From assembly GCA_958510825.1 (NCBI GenBank), contig OY294049.1:5208001-5272000 (forward strand): a DNA stretch of 64,000 nucleotides. Direction: 5' to 3'. Shown here one piece after another: positions 1-10,204 of this stretch. Source of the DNA: Brachypterus glaber. Taxonomy: Eukaryota; Arthropoda; Insecta; Coleoptera; Kateretidae. The first letter of the stretch is position 1; each line of letters begins with the position of its first letter. The translations under genes and the position numbers were made by a program. The notes beneath the pieces were generated by a model. It saw only the letters and a list, made by a program, of their open reading frames with translations. It was not told the origin of the DNA and did no database searches.

Positions 1-145
1 TTTTTTAGCCACTTTTAAAGGGGCGTAGCTCCCTTATGACGCATTTTTAGAGATATGTTTATAGGAACTTTTTGTCATATTTTATGATGTAGAATCACCT
101 GTTAAAATTTCCTACGCTATTTCAGATACACCGTGTATAAAGTTA
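1..145 (+). repeat. Fragment of the dispersed TACAGGG-ended repeat family
   Basis: This stretch carries the family core seen many times in the window: a GGGGC-TAGCTCCCTTA block, then CATATG/GATATGTTTATAGGAAC, then GATGTAGAATCACC, ending near a CACCGTGTATA sequence. The window edge truncates it on the left, and a TA-flanked MITE begins immediately to its right. A related sequence in reverse orientation lies beyond 2430, so both flanks of the MITE pair belong to this family. It is non-coding. Confidence 0.6.
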
Positions 146-147
146 TA

Positions 148-571
148 CACGGAAAAAAAAATTATAGCTAGGAGCGCTATAACACACATACCAAGCAAAT
201 TATAATCGCTTATTATATAAATACAAGGTTTTCTCTTACAATTATGGCAGTCAGTGTAAAAATTTATATGAAATACTTTAATTGTTTAGTGAATAATAAA
301 ATATAACAAATAGTATGGCATTTATAGCTTAAATAGATTTAATTATTGTCCGTGCTAATAATTTTTATAATATAATAAAATTTCTGTAAATTTATAATAG
401 TGCCTGTAATAAATATAATCGTGTCTGTAATATATATAATCGTTTCCAATTTTTTTTTAACATTTTTAGTTATTGTGTCCCTTATAATCTATAGCTTAAA
501 TCACTATAATTTGCCACTGTTACCAAATATCTTATAATGTATAGCGCAGAGCCCACTAATTTCTTTCCGTG
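148..571 (+). mobile_element. 424-bp TA-flanked MITE, copy A
   Basis: The element begins CACGGAAA and ends TTTCCGTG, and is flanked by TA at 146-147 and 572-573. This is the pattern expected of a Tc1/mariner-type non-autonomous element. It has no coding capacity. A second copy of identical length lies in reverse orientation at 2004..2427. By eye the two differ at only a handful of positions. The pair can be read either as two recent insertions or as the long inverted arms of one 2.28-kb foldback element. Confidence 0.75.
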
Positions 572-729
572 TATTTATAGTTATTATATTATTCACAGCG
601 ACAGCGCTAGAATAAAATTATACGGTAGTTTCGAATTTTCAAAAAAAAAATCAAAAATCGTCCTAGACAAAAACTTCTTGGATATAAATTTGTTTCATGA
701 AGCAACTTTTTTTTTCAAATGTCCGTTTC

Positions 730-1427
730 CACCAGGTGATTTGCGTAAGGGGTGTCCGCTATCTTGAATTTTAGTGGTGAGTGCGGTTACCTCGCTAAAT
801 ATGCATCTTAAGATAAAACTATATAACCAGTTTTGTTAAGGAAAAAAATTCCAACAATTATTCTTTGGATCATTCTTTTAATATATTAATAACAACCGAG
901 TAAATTCAAAAATAGCCATGTTGGAGGTGAAATTGTTTTTTTTCCATTTTTCTTAGGATCATTTTTTTAATATATCAATAACAATCGAGTTATAACTATT
1001 CAAAAATTGCCATGTTGGGGGTGATTGATTTTTTCGATTTTTCAGCCAAATTATTCGTCGGGGGATAAAAGTGGTTATAAGCAAACTTGTATATATTATG
1101 CCATCTGTAACCATACCAAAGTACATATGAAAATATATAATACTTAAAACTTATAGAGAATTTCAAGAGTTACAAGTTAGCTCATAACCACTTTTATCGT
1201 CCGATGAATAATTTGGCTGAAAACTGGAAAAAACGAATTTCACCTCCAACATGGCTATTTTTGAATTAACTCGGTTGTTATTAATATATTAAAAAAATGA
1301 TTCAAACAAAAATTGTTGAAAATTTACTCCTTAATAAAATTCGTTATATGAATTTTTATCGTAAGATGCATATTAAGCAACTCACCTCTAAAATTCAAGA
1401 TACACACATTACGCAAATCACCCGGTG
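730..1427. repeat. Inner inverted repeat between the MITE copies
   Basis: Arms of roughly 360 bp (about 730..1089) and 256 bp (about 1172..1427) are reverse complements with mismatches and small indels. Outer ends read CACC(A/C)GGTGATTTGCGTAA. Inner ends share a block containing ATAAAAGTGGTTAT (rc ATAACCACTTTTAT). The arms are visibly more diverged than the flanking 424-bp MITE copies, so this palindrome is probably older. No protein is encoded. Confidence 0.7.
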
Positions 1428-2003
1428 AAAAACTAACAGGAGGGTTCTGTTACCATACACTACTACCCTTTAAAATATCAGCCCCTGTACATTTATTGCA
1501 ATTTACATTTATTATTTGACTGGACTATAACACAAACAGGTTTAAAATTAAATATTCGATCTTAAACCGGGTGACACTAATGCAGCATCTCACAAATATC
1601 TAGCACAAACTTACAGTATTAGATAGAGAGATATGTCTGGGAAATTTATATTGGTTTTAGCCTCGGATCCACAGTGTGTTCAAAACTAATTATTTTTTTA
1701 ATTAACGCCAATAATTTAAATTGAAAATATTAAACACTATTAAAATAAATTCAATTTTAAATATTTGCTTCAATAAAAATACAATTTTCTGCAAGTCTTA
1801 AAAGTTTTCTTATCAAATTACATAAAAGTGTTCCTATGTGTTTTGTAACGTTACCACTACGAAGTAGAATTGGTTGTTGGCTACATTTAAGAATTTTAGG
1901 TTACCATAAATTACAAGTAAATTCACTTTCAACTGAGATACCACTAGAATCTCCTAGAAATATTTGAGGTTATGTAACTTTTTTCTATACAGGGTGACCA
2001 GTA

Positions 2004-2427
2004 CACGGAAAGAAATTAGTGGGCTCTGCGCTATACATTATAAGATATTTGGTAACAGTGGCAAATTATAGTGATTTAAGCTATAGATTATAAGGGACAC
2101 AATAACTAATAATGTTAAAAATAAATTGGAAACGATTATATATATTACAGACACGATTATATTTATTACAGGCACTATTATAAATTTACAGAAATTTTAT
2201 TATATTATAAAAATTATTAGCACGGACAATAATTAAATCTATTTAAGCTATAAATGCCATACTATTTGTTATATTTTATTATTCACTAAACAATTAAAGT
2301 ATTTCATATAAATTTTTACACTGACTGCCATAATTGTAAGAGAAAGCCTTGTATTTATATAATAAGCGATTATAATTTGCTTGGTATGTGTGTTATAGCG
2401 CTCCTAGCTATAATTTTTTTTTCCGTG
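2004..2427 (-). mobile_element. 424-bp TA-flanked MITE, copy B (inverted)
   Basis: Reverse-complement partner of 148..571, flanked by TA at 2002-2003 and 2428-2429. Its length is identical to copy A and its identity is very high. Its right flank (ACTGCCATGCC and onward) continues into a different inverted-repeat element, whose outer end appears to have been interrupted by this MITE. Confidence 0.75.
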
Positions 2428-2429
2428 TA

Positions 2430-3105
2430 ACTGCCATGCCAAAATTTAACAGGTGATTCTACATCTTCATTATAAAAAGAAGTTCCTATAAAGGTTGTTC
2501 CGGAAATAAGCCCTAAGTGAGCTACGTCCCTTCGAAGATAATATACTGAATGCAGGGTGATTCTCCATTTAAAACTGAGCAAAAAAGTATTTTTCGCCAA
2601 AACACCTAAATTTAATATTAAAGGAGTAATAGCCTTTTAAAAAGTAACGTTTTTGGTGGCACAAAATGTTACTCCTAATTGCATTTTTTTTTGAAACGGT
2701 AGCTCCTATAATGTTACACTAAAAACCATTTTTATGTATTTTTCTCAAAGAATCTTTTTTTTTATAAAATCTCAAAAAAACATATACATAAAAAAGTTTG
2801 GGACAAAAATGTGTTAAGCCTCACATTTTTGTCAGTCTAGACACTCCTCTGAATAAATAAAAAAAAATTAACATAAACTTTTTGCCCGTATTAATACTAG
2901 TATACATGCGAAAACTTGTCGCTCTAGCTTAAAGGGCACCAGAGTTATTAATTAAAAAACTTATTTTTATTACAATTTTAGAGGGCCCTAGCTCCCTTAG
3001 GGCTCATTTCCGGAACAACCTCTATAGGAACTTTTTTTGATATTTTGAGATGTAGAATCATCTTTTAAATTATGGCATGCCAGTTATTGATCACCCTGTA
3101 TAAGG
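2430..3105. mobile_element. TIR element of the TACAGGG-related family
   Basis: Ends of about 100 bp are inverted repeats. The left end contains GGTGATTCTACATC, TTCCTATAAAGGTTGTTCCGG and CCCTAAGTGAGCTACG. The right end contains the complement and finishes GATCACCCTGTATAA. Interior motifs (CACCTAAATTTAATATTAAAG, a TGTTAC block and a GTTTGGGACAAAA block) recur at 5000..5716 and 14660..15105, showing one family. The copy is non-autonomous with no coding sequence. The left terminus looks cut by the adjacent MITE. Confidence 0.65.
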
Positions 3106-3110
3106 TAAGT

Positions 3111-3997
3111 GAGCCAAATATTGCCATATTAGGACATTTTATTTTTTAATGCACTCAAATTTATTTGTAATCACCAGTAACTTTGCTGCATTAACAATAA
3201 ACATATCTTTATCCTAGGCTAAAAAATAAACAAATTGAAGAGCTTCAAAAAAAAGTATAATAGCTTTAAAAAAAAGATTTCATACTGGCAATATTAGAAA
3301 CTCATGTTTCAAATATTACCAGAGAGTACTGGCAATAAAAAGAGCTGATATTTCTAATAGTAAAGAGCTTACAAAAAATTAACAAACTAATATGAAAATA
3401 TTGTAGCACAATAAAAATTTCAACAGTTTGGTATAATTTGGGCAATTAAATAACAATTTTTCGTTTTCAGTAAGCCCCACGCACTCTTCATGTACGTATT
3501 GATTACAAAAAACGCACAATCAAATGTCGGCCTGGCGATTCTCTTTGTATGACAACCTGAACCAAGATTCAGAACTGCCTGGTTTATTCGTTACTTTTTG
3601 TTCTTGTTATTTTTTGTTTTTGTCATTTTTTTTTTGTCAACTACTTCGCATGGCAATATTAAGAATACAGCTACTTAAACAATTGCAAAAATTACCTTCT
3701 TGCTTCTTTACACAATATGAGCCAAGGAAGTGCACGTATGTGCCTGCCTTTTTCGTTGTTGCTCTGCAATAATCGATGCTACCCAGCTTGCGACAATTTT
3801 ACAAGTTTTATAGTGGAATAACATGAATCACAAACTGCGTTGTGGTGTACGTGTACGTCATTACCAACTGGACACAGATACATCATAATTACAGGCATCT
3901 TTTCTATATCAGATATACTGGGAGTGCCATATATGGCACAGAGAATGAACTAACAAGTTCAAGAGGGCTGAGAATATTAGGAGCATGGCAACAATTC
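3111..3997. mobile_element. About 0.9-kb TIR element, copy 1 (GAGCCAATTATTGCC family)
   Basis: Collinear, diverged similarity runs along the whole stretch with 56403..57258. Shared landmarks are a TTGCCAT(A/G)TTAGGACATTT start, AAACATATCTTTAT, a TTAACAAACTAAT block, AATAATCGATGCTACCCAGC, and an end reading AATATTAGGA(A/G)CAT(A/G)GCAA. The ends of the better copy form a terminal inverted repeat. The apparent 82-codon frame here has no recognisable product and is not conserved in the second copy. Confidence 0.65.
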
Positions 3998-4996
3998 CTA
4001 TGTATTTTGAGCCTGTGAATCCGAATCTGACGATGTTGACAAAATTCTTGTTGGCCTGTATAATTTGGAAACAAGCACTAACTGAACGTATTTTTTTTTT
4101 ATTTTTTTTAAGATTTGTTAAATATATTTATATCAAGTATTTTGATACTTGTAACAAGTATCTAACACAAGTATCACAAATGCTTTATATTAGAATTTTT
4201 CTCTTTGTGATTTTTTATTCGTTAAATTTATCCACCGTGAAAAGAATTTATATTAAATAAAATATATAATTATAATATTGTAATAATGGGAGCAATAATG
4301 TACAAAATGTTGTTAATAAATAAATAAATATCTACATTTTGAAAAATATTTATATATTTTACTCCATTTAGAAGAGAAGTAAATAGAAGGGTATAAAAAC
4401 CGTTATTATGTTTGATTACGATTTCAACATTTCGTCATTTTTTGTCTAGCAGAAATTTACTCAATGTCAATGAAATATCCGAAGATAAATGAATTTTTAA
4501 CAGCATGGTAAAGTAAAATATACTTTGCTAGATTTTATTATAAATCTCTTGGGGTAATGCTCCTACTTGAAAAATCATTATTACTTAAATATTATCTTCT
4601 TTTCCAGTTGATAAACTCCTCGCAGCTTTGCAGCAGAGGAGTATTATACGTTTACTTTGGACCCCAAAATTAAAAAAAAATGTTTGCGTGCGTTTTTAGG
4701 GTGGACCTAATATTTTGGTTATTATCTTAAAATTTTCATTTAGGTTTAACTATAAAATTCTGAAAATATGAGAGTAATCAAACATCTCTAAGTGCCAATG
4801 GGGGCCCTAAAATTTGTAAAATTACCACAAATCGTAAAAAATTGTTGAAAATTGCCTGTAATTTTTGTAAAAAGTCAAAAATTCAAAGATCTTGAAAACG
4901 CTAGACAAAGTAACAACTGACCGAGTGACCCTAAAAGGAACCGGAACCAGGACTTGGCGTATTGGAAATCGCTTAATTTAAATGTACTTGAAAACA
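3998..4996. other. No gene recognised
   Basis: AT-rich non-coding DNA. It starts with a scrap (TATGTATTTTGAGCC...GAATCCGAATCTGA) resembling the hairpin family at 22440..23045. A short (AAAT)n run sits near 4316..4330. The 91-codon frame at 3985..4260 is hydrophobic, AT-driven and resembles nothing known to me. Confidence 0.5.
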
Positions 4997-4998
4997 TA

Positions 4999-5716
4999 CA
5001 ATCTGATTCAGAATTGGTAAAACAAACGAAAATGGTAGATTCCCCTTGCAAAAATATGAAAAAAACGTTTCTATAAAGGTTGGTCCGGAAATGAGCCTTA
5101 AGGGAGCTACGACCCTCCTAAGGTTACATGTGAAAAGTAGTTTTTATTTAATATCTCTGGAACCCCTGAACTATAGTAACGATTTTTTGCATATGCCTTA
5201 ACATTGATAAAGCCTATATTATTAAATAATTTGTATTTTGTAATTTTAACCATGGACGTTCAAAATGGGGGAGGGGGGCGATGTCACTTTTTAGCCCCAA
5301 ACTTTTTTATGAGTATTTTTTTGGATTTTTTCTAAAAAATATTGATTCCTTGACTAAAACTAAATATCATATAGTATAACACTGTAGGAGCCATCGTTAA
5401 AAAAAAATCAATTAACAGGAACTAAAATTTTGTGCCACTAAAAATATTACTTTTTAAAAGGCTATTGCTCCTTTAATAATAAATTTAGGTGTCTCGGTGA
5501 AGAATAATTTGTTGATTACTTTTAAATAAAGAATCGCCATGCAGCATTAAAATTTTATTGGTGCTTTTTTTGTTCCCCATTCAATATGTCCACCTTCGAA
5601 GGGCCGTTGCTCCCTTAGGGCTCAGTTCCGAGCCTATCTTTATAGGAAATGTTTACCTTATTTTTGCATGGGGAATCTGCCATTTTCGTTTAATTTATCA
5701 ATTCTAAATCAGCTTG
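4999..5716. mobile_element. 718-bp TA-flanked TIR element
   Basis: The left end (CAATCTGATTCAGAATTGG) and right end (complement CAAGCTGATTTAGAATTG) form imperfect inverted repeats of over 100 bp, flanked by TA at 4997-4998 and 5717-5718. Both arms contain the GGTTGGTCCGGAAATGAGCC / AGGGAGCTACG block of the TACAGGG-related family, and the interior matches 2540..2990 and 14660..14950. No protein is encoded. Confidence 0.65.
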
Positions 5717-5849
5717 TATATAAAATACAGCCGGGAGAAAATAATAAAATCAAAATGGTCATCAGCCCTTAGACCATTTAAGTTTAACTTAAAACTTCAT
5801 CAGGAAATATAAAAGTAAAAAAACAGCCATCTCGAATGATGGAAAATAG

Positions 5850-6700
5850 TTTCTCAAAACAAAAAAAGTTATGTCCAGAAACAATTTTTAATATTTTGGG
5901 GGAGGGAAGAGAAAGAGGGGATTTTTTTCTATGTTCTAGGTGGTTTATATGTATTTCTTCTATTGTTAAGACTAAAAAATTTATGTCCAAGATTTTTTTT
6001 TATTTTGGAGAGAGGGGGGCTGGAAAAAATACTAATTACAAATTTTGTATAATTTTATTTTACCTTTTAGGGAATGTTCAAGTATTACGTAACGCAAATT
6101 GTACCAAAATTCATACACTTCATACCCCGGTTCTCGCGTTATTATATATTATAGAGATTTCATATTTTGGCTACCTCCCCCCCCTAATAGGGGGTGTGTT
6201 AGGGGGGGGGTAGCCAAAATATGAAATCTCTACAGCCTTGAATAACGCGAGAACCGAGGTATGAAGTGTATGAATTTTGGTACATTTTGCGTTACGTAAT
6301 ACTTGAACGTTCCCTTCTGTGATTTTTAAATTTTTCTTTTATCGTGTATAATAAAAAGTTATGTCTAGAAACAATTTTTTACATTATGTGGGTCAGGGGG
6401 GGCGCTGAAAAAAAATAATAAAAACATTTTTTCTCTAGTTTTATTTAACAATTTATGTGGTTTTTAAATTTTTCTTTTATTGTAAATAATAAAAAAATTA
6501 GGACCAATACAAAAGTTTAACCCCCTTTTACCGCCCTTTCCCCCAACCGATATTGCTAAAATACGAGCTTGACCAAAACCTTAAAAAAAGTCCAAACCAA
6601 ATTTTAAGTACCTAGCTCAAAGGCAGACAGACAGACAGACCGACCGACCGACGGACCGACCGACAGACAGACAAACAGACAGACATCATTTTTTTTTGTT
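5850..6700. repeat. Degenerate 115-135-bp tandem array ending in a GACA/GACC microsatellite
   Basis: The phrase (A)AAGTTATGTC(C/T)AGAAAC and degraded forms recur near 5866, 5979, 6355 and 6490, each followed by a G-rich stretch (or C-rich in the last). A 243-bp hairpin interrupts the array. It ends in a tetranucleotide tract (6620..6690) of CAGA, CGAC and GACC units. The same order (CCCCTAACCGAT, GCTCAAATACGAACTTG, then GACAGACAGAC) appears in the array at 58705..59756, so the two are related. Confidence 0.55.
6071..6313. repeat. 243-bp hairpin with G/C-rich loop
   Basis: Two arms of about 104 bp (6071..6174 and 6210..6313) are near-perfect reverse complements. Both include TTACGTAACGCAAA(A/T)TGTACC or its complement and TATGAAATCTCTA. 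The loop is a run of C, then TAATAGGGGGTGTGTTA, then a run of G, which itself can pair. This is probably a MITE inserted into the surrounding tandem array. Confidence 0.75.
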
Positions 6701-7045
6701 GCTTATTTTGATTTTTCTTGACGTTTTAGAAAAAAATAAAATAATATAAGCAAAAAAAAAAATTGATTTTTTTTCACAATACTTTATTTTATGAGAAAGT
6801 AATAACATGACAAGCTGTGTAGTATACTATAGTATGCGAAGCTATATATTTATTCTTCACGGCTTGTTTTTTCTAATATTTTAGCAATCAATGAAAAAGG
6901 CGTTAATAAAAAATGAACAGTGGATCTCGGGAATTTAAAAAAGCAGGAACACCTGAGTCTATAATTTTTTAGAAGCATTCCGAACATGCTTCCGTCAGTA
7001 AACTAAGAGTCGTAAGAGAGAACATAAAAAGCTCATTATAAGGGA

Positions 7046-7185
7046 ATATCCACAGGCTCGCATAACAAGCATAGTACATAAGAATGCGAAACCGTGATTG
7101 GCTTACAAAATACATGACGGCACATCAAGCCAATCACGACATCGCATTCTTATGTACTATGCTTGTTATGCGAGCCTGTGGATAT
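7046..7185. repeat. 140-bp near-perfect hairpin, copy 1
   Basis: Arms 7046..7104 and 7127..7185 pair almost without mismatch, from ATATCCACAGGCTCGCATAAC to GTGATTGGCTT, around a 22-nt loop. A second copy at 54097..54199 shares the inner 35-40 bp of each arm and the loop, including GTGATTGGCTTACAA and CATCAAGCCAATCAC. It is a small non-autonomous hairpin element. A structured RNA is possible but unproven. Confidence 0.75.
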
Positions 7186-7289
7186 GCGTTATACTGCCAT
7201 GCCCTCACTGGACATAACAGGAAGGGCCGCGCCCATCTTGGAATATTGTCTATAATTTTAAAAATCCAAATGCTTCACAATTTTTAAAC

Positions 7290-8955
7290 ACATTTTTAGT
7301 CTTTTTTGAAAGATAGGCGCCTATGTCATATAGATTCACACTTGTACCGACGCGGCCAATAAACTTAGCTTCACTAAAATACATATTACGGTAGTAAAAT
7401 ATTATACATATTACATGCATTGTTATACAAAAATTTTAAATAATTTTAAAAGAATTATCAAACTGATATAAATAATTATTGATTATAATTAAATCGACAT
7501 AAATAAATTTTCGAAGCAACCCGTTTACATCAGATGTAAAGCAGATTCTGCTAATTATTATTGCAACTAAATTGCTGTCCATTATTTGATAATGACAGTA
7601 TGTTTAACCTTAGTTTTTAAAAAAATACAGTTTGTCTAACCCTATTTTTTAAAAGACTTGGACATGATTTATGCAACTTTTATTTTAATTATTTGGTATT
7701 TCACAAGGAACATCGCTGAAGCGAAACTGATTTCGATCGTTTTTTTTTTGCTTTTTTATACTTCTTAATATGCGCGGAATATGCACCTAAAATATTTTTA
7801 CGACATTCGTTTTCTTTAAAAAATATACATACATATACTTTAAATTAAAGTCTTTAATACATACATACTTTAATACAAAAAATAAATATATACTTTAATA
7901 TTTTAACATCCAAAAATAAACTCGTTTTTCTCAAAATGCCATTTTTTAAAACTCCAGCGATTAAATAAAAAGATATTTTGACTTGGAACTTTCGGCAATT
8001 TTTGGAATATCATGTTGGAGAGTTAGCTAAAGAACATTTTTTTTCAAAAGCTTGTTATTTTTATTTGATCACCGGTTTTTTATCCGTTTTTGGCCGGCAA
8101 ATGGCATTTTTTTGTTTTTTTTTGACTAAAATATGCTTGGATTTTTTTTCTTTTGGAATTTTGACTAATGTCGACATTAGCGCACTAAAGGAAGTAATTT
8201 TTAACAAGACTGTTTTTGGTTTTTGTGTTTTAGACCAATGGGGGCAGAGCTATTGCTGGAACCGTTTGCCATGGTAATTTTGAGGTCAACTTCAACCAAA
8301 TATTTTTTACTTTTTTTGTGAACTTTAACAGTTGTCTTATACTTTGTAAAAAGCTTTGTACATAAAAATAATACCGGTTGCCTCAAAAATCAGAACAACC
8401 TGCCGGGATAGTACAGTATACCGTTTACTTTAATTGTTTACGGCCTTTGGTATACGTTTGGTAGAAGAGGCATTGCTTTTCCCGCAATCTGTCTTTGCTA
8501 GTGCCTTGCATATGTTGTTCATACATAAAATATTTACTTTAACAAGTAAATTTTTCTTTTTAAACTGAAGTAAACTAAAATATTTTTTTCTGGGTCTAAT
8601 GGCTAGAAAAAAATAAAAAGTGAAGTATGATTTTTCATAAATCACACTGACGCACAAAAAAAAGTTTAATTACTATCCACCAAAGAATATTTTTTTACGT
8701 ATTTTAAGTGTTATAATGCGTATATTTTTCATATTGTGTATAAATACATCACGACGCGACTTTTTGGGTCGATAAAAAAAGTGGCCCAACGTGAAAAAGG
8801 CTTAAATGATTCCTTATAAGTATGGCTTTATTTCAAACTAAATTTAAAATAATCCATCGACGAAAAAAATTTTTGTTCAAATTTTTATTTTTTCAGTGTA
8901 TTATTTTTTGACCAAATTTATTAAATTGACCAGTAATATTAAAATTTTGTTATAG
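7290..8955. other. No gene recognised
   Basis: AT-rich DNA with poly-T runs and short imperfect palindromes (for example GACTAATGTCGACATTAGC near 8162). Frames of 61-99 codons on both strands overlap each other and show only low-complexity Phe/Lys-rich composition. I see no exon-like segment. Confidence 0.5.
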
Positions 8956-8959
8956 TGGC

Positions 8960-9170
8960 TGGATATTTTAACTGTTTTTGGTCGCTGATTTTAAAAATAT
9001 TTATAAAATGTATAATATACATACTTAAGCGAAATATGCAGATTATCATAATATGATAATCTGCATATTATATATTAATAATATTATATTGGCATGGTTT
9101 ATTTTTCTTTAACAAAAACTTTTACAGCAAGACTGATAATATTTTTAAAATCAGAGACCCAAAATTAGTT
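8960..9170. repeat. Hairpin with a 37-bp perfect palindromic core
   Basis: The core at 9033..9069 is a perfect palindrome built from AATATGCAGATTATCAT and its complement. Outward, the segments with TTTGG(T/G)TCGCTGATTTTAAAAAT and its complement continue the hairpin less perfectly. The GCTGATTTT / GGTC phrases resemble the hairpin families at 22440 and 50110. Confidence 0.6.
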
Positions 9171-9435
9171 TAAAAATATTTTTAATATTTTCTCTCAAGA
9201 AAATTTTTGGACACTTATAAATATTTTTAGTTTGAACACTTTAAAATTTTTTTGGATTTTATTCGTGTCGGGTTTCTGTTTACACTGCACTATGGGCCAG
9301 GAGAGCTGCGTGTTTGGCAAAAAGTCGCAAAATTCACTTCTGAATTTCAAAAAAGTAAATAGGGCAAACGAATAAGAAATAGTTAGAACAATTTTTCTCA
9401 AAATTTTATTACATTATATTAAAGCGATTTTTTTG

Positions 9436-10010
9436 TTTTCGGGGAGGCTAAAACCAAATCTGCTTTTAAAAGTTTTAAATTTAAAATGGAGGATCCAACA
9501 TGGAGGCAAAATCTGTTAGATTTTATTGGATCCGATGAAAATTGATATTTAGGAGTTTTCCAGGATGCTGAAATCAAATCTGTTTTTAAAAATTCAAAAT
9601 TCAAAATGGCGGATTCATTGGGGTGGAAAATGAGTTAAATTTTATTGAATTCCGATGAAAATAGATATTTAAGGGTTTTTGACGATTCTGAAATTGATAA
9701 CTGAGATGATGTAAATTGATACGAAAATCATTTTAAAAACAAATTGGGTTTTAGCATCTTCAAAAACCTCCGAATAGCAATTTTCATCAGAATCCAATAA
9801 AATGTAACAGATTTTTCCGCCATATTGGATCCTTCATTTTGAATTTAAAATTTTTAAAAACAGATTCGGTTTTAGCCTTCTCGAAAACCCCTGGGTACCA
9901 ATTTTAATCAGAATCCAATAACATCTAACAGATTTAGCCGCCATATTGGATCCGCCATTTTAAATTTTGAATTTTTACAAACAGATTCCGTTTCAGCATC
10001 CTCGTATCCT
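9436..10010. repeat. 121-bp tandem repeats that reverse direction
   Basis: Two units run forward (starting near 9447 and 9568, with GCT(A/G)AAA(C/T)CAAATCTG). About two and a half run in the opposite direction (blocks near 9744, 9865 and 9986, with TTTTAGC(A/C)TTCTC or similar). Each unit contains an ATGGCGGAT/ATCCGCCAT-type block, a GGATCCAA(C/T)ATGG block and GATGAAAATTGATAT. The inversion centre is near 9715. Spacing of about 121 bp is constant on both sides. No reading frame persists through the array. Confidence 0.75.
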
Positions 10011-10124
10011 CCTTGTTACTAATTCTTATGATACTTTAGTCAAAAGCCGAGTTTTTGCCAAAAAACGAAGGTCTCCTGCTAGAATTTTGGATAAAATAAT
10101 TGTGTAAAAATATTTACGGATGTA

Positions 10125-10200
10125 TAATATACGTAGAAGTATAATATACGTATATTATACGTATAATATACGTATAATATACATATAATATACGTACAGG
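10125..10200. repeat. AT-rich palindromic simple repeat
   Basis: Repeated TATAATATACGTA units in both orientations form a low-complexity, self-complementary tract. It has no coding potential. Confidence 0.7.
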
Positions 10201-10204
10201 TTTC

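Noticed and set aside
5836..6213. 125-codon frame, one of the longest in the window
   Set aside because: It runs through a degenerate tandem array into a hairpin and has no known domain.
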